Assembly (NCBI GenBank): GCA_007125075.1
Contig: SLDX01000001.1
Location: 80,539-118,234 of the forward strand
DNA from: Desulfonatronospira sp.
Lineage (GTDB): Bacteria > Desulfobacterota > Desulfovibrionia > Desulfovibrionales > Desulfonatronovibrionaceae
DNA length: 37,696 nt
Direction: 5' to 3'
The translations under genes were made by a program, and so were the position numbers. Positions 34,101 to 37,696 of the stretch are shown here, piece by piece. Each line of letters begins with the position of its first letter. The stretch's first letter is position 1. The notes under the pieces are model-generated. The model saw nothing but the letters and a program-made list of their open reading frames with translations, was not told the DNA's origin and searched no databases.

Positions 34101-35450
34101 GAAATGGATGAACACGGTTCAAGCGTAGGATATGAGACCAGGATCGAGGCTGCCATCAGGTCTTTCAGAAATCATGCTTCAGAAAAAAAAGGTCCGGTAT
34201 GTGCGGATGACCGGATAAATCCAGTAAAAATTCGATCCATATCGGATAAAACCATTCTTTTTCCCAACTGGGATCCCCTTACCTGCCCGCTCTTGGTGGC
34301 CAATCTGCAAGGAGAAGGTCTGGACGCCAGACTGCTTGACGAGAACCAGGACGTTATCAGACGAAGCATGCGCCTGAACAGCGGCCAGTGCATCCCCATA
34401 AACGCCATTGCCCAGGAATTTGTGGAGTATGTCAGGGACCACGAACTAAATCCGGAGCATACGGCTTTATGGATGGCCTGTTCGGAAATAGCGTGCAATA
34501 TCCGTCTTTATCCGTACATGCTGAAGCAGATGATTTCCTCTTTTGGCGGAGGAATGGAAAAGAGCGGAGTATACACAGGAAACATCTCTTTTGCTGATAT
34601 TTCCATTAAAGCGGCAATGAATGCCTACTTTGCTTTTATGTTTGGAGGGCTGCTGCGCAGGATGGGGTGCAGGATCAGGCCCTACGAGAAGCACAGAGGG
34701 AATACTGACCGGGCGCTTGAAAAATCTCTGGAGATTATGAAAGAAGCGTTTCTGGGAAAAAGGACCAAAGAATCAGCAGTCAGTGAAGTGGTGAATATGT
34801 TTGAGGGTATTGAAACAGAGCCTGGAAATAAAATCCACGTGGCCATATTCGGGGATCTTTATGTCCGGGACAATCCTGTGTTCAATCAGGAACTTATTCA
34901 TTTTATCGAGAACCATGGAGGAGAGGCGGTGACCACTCCTTACAGTGAATATGTCAAGATGATAGCGCCGGCGTATTTCAGAAAGTGGTTTGCAGAAAGA
35001 AAATATCTGATCCTGCTTGGTAACCGGACACTTCTGGAAACCATGGTTCACCGGGAAAAAGCATACTATCGGCAATTCAGCAAAATCCTAAATGAACCTC
35101 AACCGGTGTATGATGTAGCCCCGGAAACCATATTGGCCAGATTTAATCTGATTCCGGAAAACAGCGGCGAATCCATGGATAACATTCTTAAATTATATTA
35201 TATTAAAAAATATCATCCTGATGTGTCTCTTTTTATACAGACCAGTCCCTCTTTTTGCTGCCCTTCATTGGTTACCGAAGCCATGGTCAAAACCATTGAA
35301 GAACAATTCGAAACACCTATGGTATCCATTACTTACGACGGCACAGGAGGAGATAAGAACCGCAAAATAATTCCTTATCTGGAATTTGCCGCCGGAAAAA
35401 CGGAAAGGAGTAGTGAGGAGCCTATCCTTTCCTCCGCACTGAGCGCATAA
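31194..35450 (+). CDS. Giant acyl-CoA dehydratase activase-like protein (two BadF/HgdC domains, DUF2229, HgdB-like region)
   Basis: 1418 aa; ATG 31194 follows AAAAAGGGGC. Two ASKHA ATPase domains of the HgdC/BadF type are in tandem: the first has GIDAGSVSVG (about residue 16), NTSCAAGTGGF (about 129) and SRCSVFAKTD; the second has GLDIGSTSTKAV (about 339), EIGGQDSK, NNVCAAGTGSF (about 463) and SDRCTVFMERD. Both keep the two cysteines that hold the bridging [4Fe-4S] cluster in HgdC dimers, so one chain could form the two-domain ATPase. A Cys-rich segment follows (ETCDICTNHCK about 616, FLCGRD about 642), then DUF2229 and an HgdB-like region with VMLLGRPYTVLSPAMN and MRLNSGQCIPINA. Such proteins are common in anaerobes; they may drive ATP-dependent low-potential electron transfer, but the substrate is unknown. 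Confidence 0.9.
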   Translation: MKMDRRSFTLSDLILGIDAGSVSVGMVVLNQDREVLQSLYEFHHGDISKTAARMLDAIDLQNVTSIASTDQTPKYIYADYRCDDQVAVIAAAKYLHPRTGSVLHVGGEKFFMLFFNEQGEYSGLKTNTSCAAGTGGFLDQQAGRLNLSGIQELAEIAASNTQSLPGIASRCSVFAKTDLIHAQQEGYSLSAICDGLCHGLAANIANTLFKNEQPHAPVIFCGGVARNQAVVRHISSMLGSAPFVDDMAHLYGAFGAACRMLDDAARIKPRTAVSDVIGQVEIKKETGHPPLELSLSSYPDFDSCESFEYHAQHGPFADKVEVDIYTRLNQNGKYSVYLGLDIGSTSTKAVLLTPEKQVLAGFYTRTAGRPVEAMCSLLEAVDALANNRGVFLEVLGMGTTGSGRKFVGRLAGADLILDEITAHARAAVELHPDVDTIIEIGGQDSKFTTLNKGRVTFSIMNNVCAAGTGSFIEEQAERLEVEPNAYAGKTIGVASPIASDRCTVFMERDINYYLSCGYSVSEVLAAALHSVSENYLNKVAVENSIGDVVCFQGATAKNRALVAAFEHRLNRPIHVSAFCHLTGALGVALILREENINGSSFRGMKLYKEEIPVRSETCDICTNHCKITVADMHDGPVAFGFLCGRDYRTRHFVDNNRAGFDLIRTHKKIFPHKNRIPDSSSAIVGIPSALYLREDISMWVDFFNQLGIRTITGEDAGRAVLQTGKKRAGAEFCSPIAAMLGQAALLAEKCDFIFLPHYLDNQEGKTDARRQYCYYSQYIPSMVAGMDDRIKEKLVSPMMKYLYSSLHQRLEIYRTASKINSSLNVVEIIRAFEKAKANLHKGQKKWRETFEREHARGGGISVMLLGRPYTVLSPAMNKNIPAIFAALGIKTFFQDMLNLEKEDEFSIKPFLDELHWNYAADSIKAAEIVSRTPGIYPVLMTSFNCSPDSFIREAFQKLMEGSDKPYLILEMDEHGSSVGYETRIEAAIRSFRNHASEKKGPVCADDRINPVKIRSISDKTILFPNWDPLTCPLLVANLQGEGLDARLLDENQDVIRRSMRLNSGQCIPINAIAQEFVEYVRDHELNPEHTALWMACSEIACNIRLYPYMLKQMISSFGGGMEKSGVYTGNISFADISIKAAMNAYFAFMFGGLLRRMGCRIRPYEKHRGNTDRALEKSLEIMKEAFLGKRTKESAVSEVVNMFEGIETEPGNKIHVAIFGDLYVRDNPVFNQELIHFIENHGGEAVTTPYSEYVKMIAPAYFRKWFAERKYLILLGNRTLLETMVHREKAYYRQFSKILNEPQPVYDVAPETILARFNLIPENSGESMDNILKLYYIKKYHPDVSLFIQTSPSFCCPSLVTEAMVKTIEEQFETPMVSITYDGTGGDKNRKIIPYLEFAAGKTERSSEEPILSSALSA

Positions 35451-36099
35451 ATGTCTCGTGCCTTTGAGGGTAAGGAGGGTGATTGAAGAAGGCTGATCCG
35501 GAAACCAGGACGTCTGCTCCGCATTGCACCAGTTCCAGGGCGTTTTCCGGAGAAACTCCCCCGTCAACCTGGATAAGAGTCTCCAGTCTTCGAGAAGCAA
35601 GCAGGGATTTGAGCCTGCGTATCTTATCCAGGCTGAAGGGAATAAACTTTTGACCTCCGAAGCCGGGATTAACGCTCATTATCAAGACCATGTGCACCTG
35701 GGGAAGTACGTAGTCGATCATTTCCAGAGGGGTATGCGGGTTAAGGGCTACAGCAGGCTTTGCACCCATCCTGGCAATCTCGGACAGGGTTCTTTCCAGA
35801 TGCCTGCAGGCTTCAGCGTGGACGCAGACAAGATCCGCACCTGCCTGTACAAAGTCCTCGAGATAGCGGTCAGGATTTTCAATCATCAGGTGAACATCAA
35901 AAAAAAGAGCGCTTTCCTCGCGGCATCGGGCGATGACCGGGGGTCCGAAAGTAATGTTGGGCACAAAAGAGCCGTCCATGACATCCCAGTGGACCCATTG
36001 AACCCCGGCCTCAGCAAGTGCTTCAAGTTCCCGGGCCAGGCGGGAAAAGTCAGCTGACAGGAGTGAGGGGGCCAGAATAACTTCTCTGTTGACATCCAT
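35422..36099 (-). CDS. rpe: Ribulose-phosphate 3-epimerase
   Basis: 225 aa TIM barrel interconverting ribulose-5-phosphate and xylulose-5-phosphate. Motifs: APSLLSADFSRL, WVHWDVMDGSFVPNITFGP, FFDVHLMIENPD, VNPGFGGQKFIP and QVDGGVSPENA. The paired Asp and His metal ligands are in place. It is last in the tkt-glpX-rpe group, 67 bp after glpX. Its 3' end overlaps the 3' end of the convergent activase gene by 29 bp, with no terminator between the two. Confidence 0.96.
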   Translation of the reverse strand: MDVNREVILAPSLLSADFSRLARELEALAEAGVQWVHWDVMDGSFVPNITFGPPVIARCREESALFFDVHLMIENPDRYLEDFVQAGADLVCVHAEACRHLERTLSEIARMGAKPAVALNPHTPLEMIDYVLPQVHMVLIMSVNPGFGGQKFIPFSLDKIRRLKSLLASRRLETLIQVDGGVSPENALELVQCGADVLVSGSAFFNHPPYPQRHETFMRSVRRKG

Positions 36100-36150
36100 A
36101 TCTAAACAACCTTTCGTGTTCTTCCGGTTATTTCCAGTTATTCAATTTGC

Positions 36151-36170
36151 GGATTATCACGGATTATCAC
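36151..36170. repeat. Tandem 10-bp direct repeat GGATTATCAC x2 over the glpX stop
   Basis: Two exact adjacent copies; the second overlaps the glpX TGA. On the minus strand it places a TAA right after the TGA. Probably a small slippage duplication. Confidence 0.8.
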
Positions 36171-37156
36171 GTATATTTTATTGAACTTATACGCATGAGC
36201 TTATCAAAGGAGTGCAGGGATTCAATGCGGCGCAGGGTGCCGGTTTTGCCTCTGACGACCATTGAGTGGGTCAAGGCGCCCTGCCCGGTGAAGCTGACAC
36301 CCTTCAGAAAGGTTCCTCCTGAGATTCCCGTGGCCGCAAAAAAGACATCTTCGCTGCGGATCAGTTCTTTAACCGTAAGCACCCGGTCCAGATCGTACCC
36401 GGCCTGAATCAGATTGTTTTTTTCCTGTTCAGACTGAGGATTGAGTCTGCAGTGCATCTCACCGCCCATGGCAATAATGGCTGCAGCAGCCAGGACGCCT
36501 TCGGGCGTTCCCCCGGTGCCCATCATCACATCAACATCTCCTGAAGGGCTCACAGCCATGAGCGCTCCGGCGACATCCCCGTCGGTATGCAGCTGGATGC
36601 GTGCACCGGCCTTTCGGATCTCAGAGATGAGATCCTTATGTCTTGGCTTGTCCAGGACAAAGACGACCAGGTCGTCTACATTTTTATCCATGGCCCTGGC
36701 GATTTTTCTCAGGTTGTCTCCAACAGGTGCATCTATGTCCACTTGATCTCTGGCTTTGGCGGAGACTGCAATTTTCTGCATGTAAAATCCGGGACCAGGA
36801 TCGAACATGGTCCCTCTGGGAGCCAGAGCGACTACGGCAATTGCGTTGGGGCGGCCATAGGCCAGAAGGCTGGTTCCTTCCACCGGGTCAACGGCCACAT
36901 CCATGGCCGGCCCGCTGCCCGTACCCAGGCGTTCTCCATTATAAAGCATCGGGGCCCTGTCTTTTTCTCCTTCTCCAATGACTACCACTCCGCTCATGTC
37001 TAACACATTGAAGCTAAGGCGCATGGCATCCACAGCAGCCAGGTCGCCTTTGATCTTGTCTCCCTTGCCCAGCCAGCGGGATGAAGCCAAAGCGGCGGCT
37101 TCAGTAACCCGAACCAGATCCAGGGCCAGATTTCTCTGAGGTGCTTCTTGGATCAT
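36167..37156 (-). CDS. glpX: Fructose-1,6-bisphosphatase, class II
   Basis: 329 aa, GlpX type. Converts fructose-1,6-bisphosphate to fructose-6-phosphate in gluconeogenesis. Motifs: VIGEGEKDRAPMLYNGE (metal-binding Glu/Asp), AVDPVEGTSLLAYGRPNA, PGFYMQKIAVS, HTDGDVAGALMAV and MGTGGTPEGVLAAAA. ATG 37156 has AAGGAGC. It sits between tkt and rpe, making fructose-6-phosphate for the transketolase reaction. Some GlpX enzymes also act on sedoheptulose-1,7-bisphosphate. A candidate promoter with a palindrome lies upstream. Confidence 0.96.
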   Translation of the reverse strand: MIQEAPQRNLALDLVRVTEAAALASSRWLGKGDKIKGDLAAVDAMRLSFNVLDMSGVVVIGEGEKDRAPMLYNGERLGTGSGPAMDVAVDPVEGTSLLAYGRPNAIAVVALAPRGTMFDPGPGFYMQKIAVSAKARDQVDIDAPVGDNLRKIARAMDKNVDDLVVFVLDKPRHKDLISEIRKAGARIQLHTDGDVAGALMAVSPSGDVDVMMGTGGTPEGVLAAAAIIAMGGEMHCRLNPQSEQEKNNLIQAGYDLDRVLTVKELIRSEDVFFAATGISGGTFLKGVSFTGQGALTHSMVVRGKTGTLRRIESLHSFDKLMRISSIKYT

Positions 37157-37219
37157 AAGCTGCTCCTTGCCGGTAAATCTGAAAAATGTCGCTCAGGAAC
37201 ATGATTGATTGCGGAAAAA

Positions 37220-37257
37220 ATTATGATCAATTTACATCAATGAAATCAATGATTTCA
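37220..37257 (-). promoter_or_regulatory. Palindrome overlapping a candidate glpX promoter
   Basis: Perfect inverted repeat TGAAATCA-A-TGATTTCA at 37241-37257. On the minus strand a candidate -35 TTGATT (37249-37244) lies inside it, with an 18-bp spacer to CATAAT (37225-37220). This is the layout of an operator, but the protein is unknown. Confidence 0.4.
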
Positions 37258-37280
37258 AATGCAAAAATACAGCTCAGGAG

Positions 37281-37696
37281 CTAATTCTCTTTCTGTTTAT
37301 GTCCGGAGAGGGTCAGCAGCTCGTTCAGCTTCTCTGCAACAGCATTTGCGGTAAGCTTAAAAAAATCAAATAAAATATCTCCGGGTGCTGATTCTCCAAA
37401 ACGTTCTATACTTAGGATCACTCCTCTTGCTCCGGTCAGCGGGTACCAGGATGACCCGGTACCGGCCTCGACAGCCAGGCGCAGGTCAACTTCGGAAGGC
37501 AGAACCAAGTCCCGGTATTCTTTATCCTGAGCCAGAAAAGTATCCAGGCTGGGCATGGATACCACTCTTATTCTGTGCCCCAGGGAGATAAGCTTTTGGG
37601 CGCCTTTCACCGCCGGACCCACTTCAGAACCGGAGGCTATTACAATCGCTTCTGGAGCACCCAGGCAATCTAACAGGATGTATCCACCCTTCTCGA
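37281..37696 (-). CDS. tkt: Transketolase, C-terminal part (cut by window edge)
   Basis: The frame is open to the right edge. The track's start at 37622 is only an internal GTG; reading further gives GGYILLDCLGAPEAIVIASGSEV, continuous with GPAVKGAQKLISLGHRIRVVSMPS. IASGSEV and RVVSMPS are conserved in the transketolase C-terminal domain, followed by LPSEVDLRLAVEAGTGSSW and RFGESAPGDILFDFF. About 138 codons are visible; the thiamine-diphosphate-binding domains lie outside. The stop TAG is inside a small hairpin (AGCTC-CT-GAGCT) with a nearby T-run that might act as a weak terminator. glpX and rpe follow downstream on the same strand. Confidence 0.94.
   Translation of the reverse strand, partial: EKGGYILLDCLGAPEAIVIASGSEVGPAVKGAQKLISLGHRIRVVSMPSLDTFLAQDKEYRDLVLPSEVDLRLAVEAGTGSSWYPLTGARGVILSIERFGESAPGDILFDFFKLTANAVAEKLNELLTLSGHKQKEN

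Noticed and set aside
36151-36170. Start of a CRISPR or satellite array
   Set aside because: Only two adjacent 10-bp copies with no spacers; a simple tandem duplication.

Overview
The window is a bacterial chromosomal segment, almost entirely coding, of moderate GC. It looks like a Gram-negative, anaerobic Desulfobacterota (Desulfovibrionales-like) organism. The clues are an Re-citrate-synthase-type enzyme instead of the usual Si-citrate synthase, a tungsten-type aldehyde:ferredoxin oxidoreductase (AOR) with accessory genes, a giant double BadF/HgdC-type activase, LpxI rather than LpxH, a BamA with a long N-terminal extension, and a ProVWX betaine importer that suggests osmotic (possibly saline or soda-lake) stress. 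The taxonomic call is inference from gene content, not from a search.

Layout. 1-1800 (minus): slipin (cut by the left edge) preceded by its NfeD protease partner. 1965-3811 (minus): coaBC and a translationally coupled 195-aa protein that may be a degenerate uracil-DNA-glycosylase-fold protein. 3966-6271 (minus): Re-citrate synthase with an unexpected C-terminal Cache-like domain, followed by a small lipoprotein. 6658-7368 (minus): an unrecognised 236-aa protein. 7626-8531 (plus): a CDF metal exporter. 8565-12191 (minus): glmS and an AMIN/Amidase_3 cell-wall amidase. 12277-15904 (minus): AOR, a MoaD-like sulfur carrier, a HesA/MoeB-like adenylyltransferase and rdgB; a SPASM radical-SAM gene (16050-17090, plus) is divergent from AOR across a compact back-to-back promoter region.

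17151-27024 (minus) is one tightly packed envelope operon, read lysS-lolC/E-lolD-bamA-skp-lpxD-fabZ-lpxA-lpxI, with many start/stop overlaps. It couples lipoprotein export, outer-membrane protein assembly and lipid A synthesis. 27471-30458 (plus) is proVWX behind a strong extended -10 sigma70-type promoter. Next comes a tRNA locus: a near-consensus promoter buried in the proX terminator, a degenerate tRNA-Asn-derived element carrying inserted perfect hairpins, an intact tRNA-Asn (GTT), and a terminator. 31194-35450 (plus) is the 1418-aa activase. 35422-37696 (minus) is the pentose-phosphate/gluconeogenic group tkt (cut by the right edge)-glpX-rpe, with rpe overlapping the activase tail to tail.

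The least explained structure is the hairpin-interrupted tRNA-Asn-like element at about 30542-30635. The other notable points are the citrate synthase-Cache fusion, the AOR/MoaD/HesA/radical-SAM module and the BamA extension. No CRISPR array, insertion sequence, phage gene or rRNA was seen.
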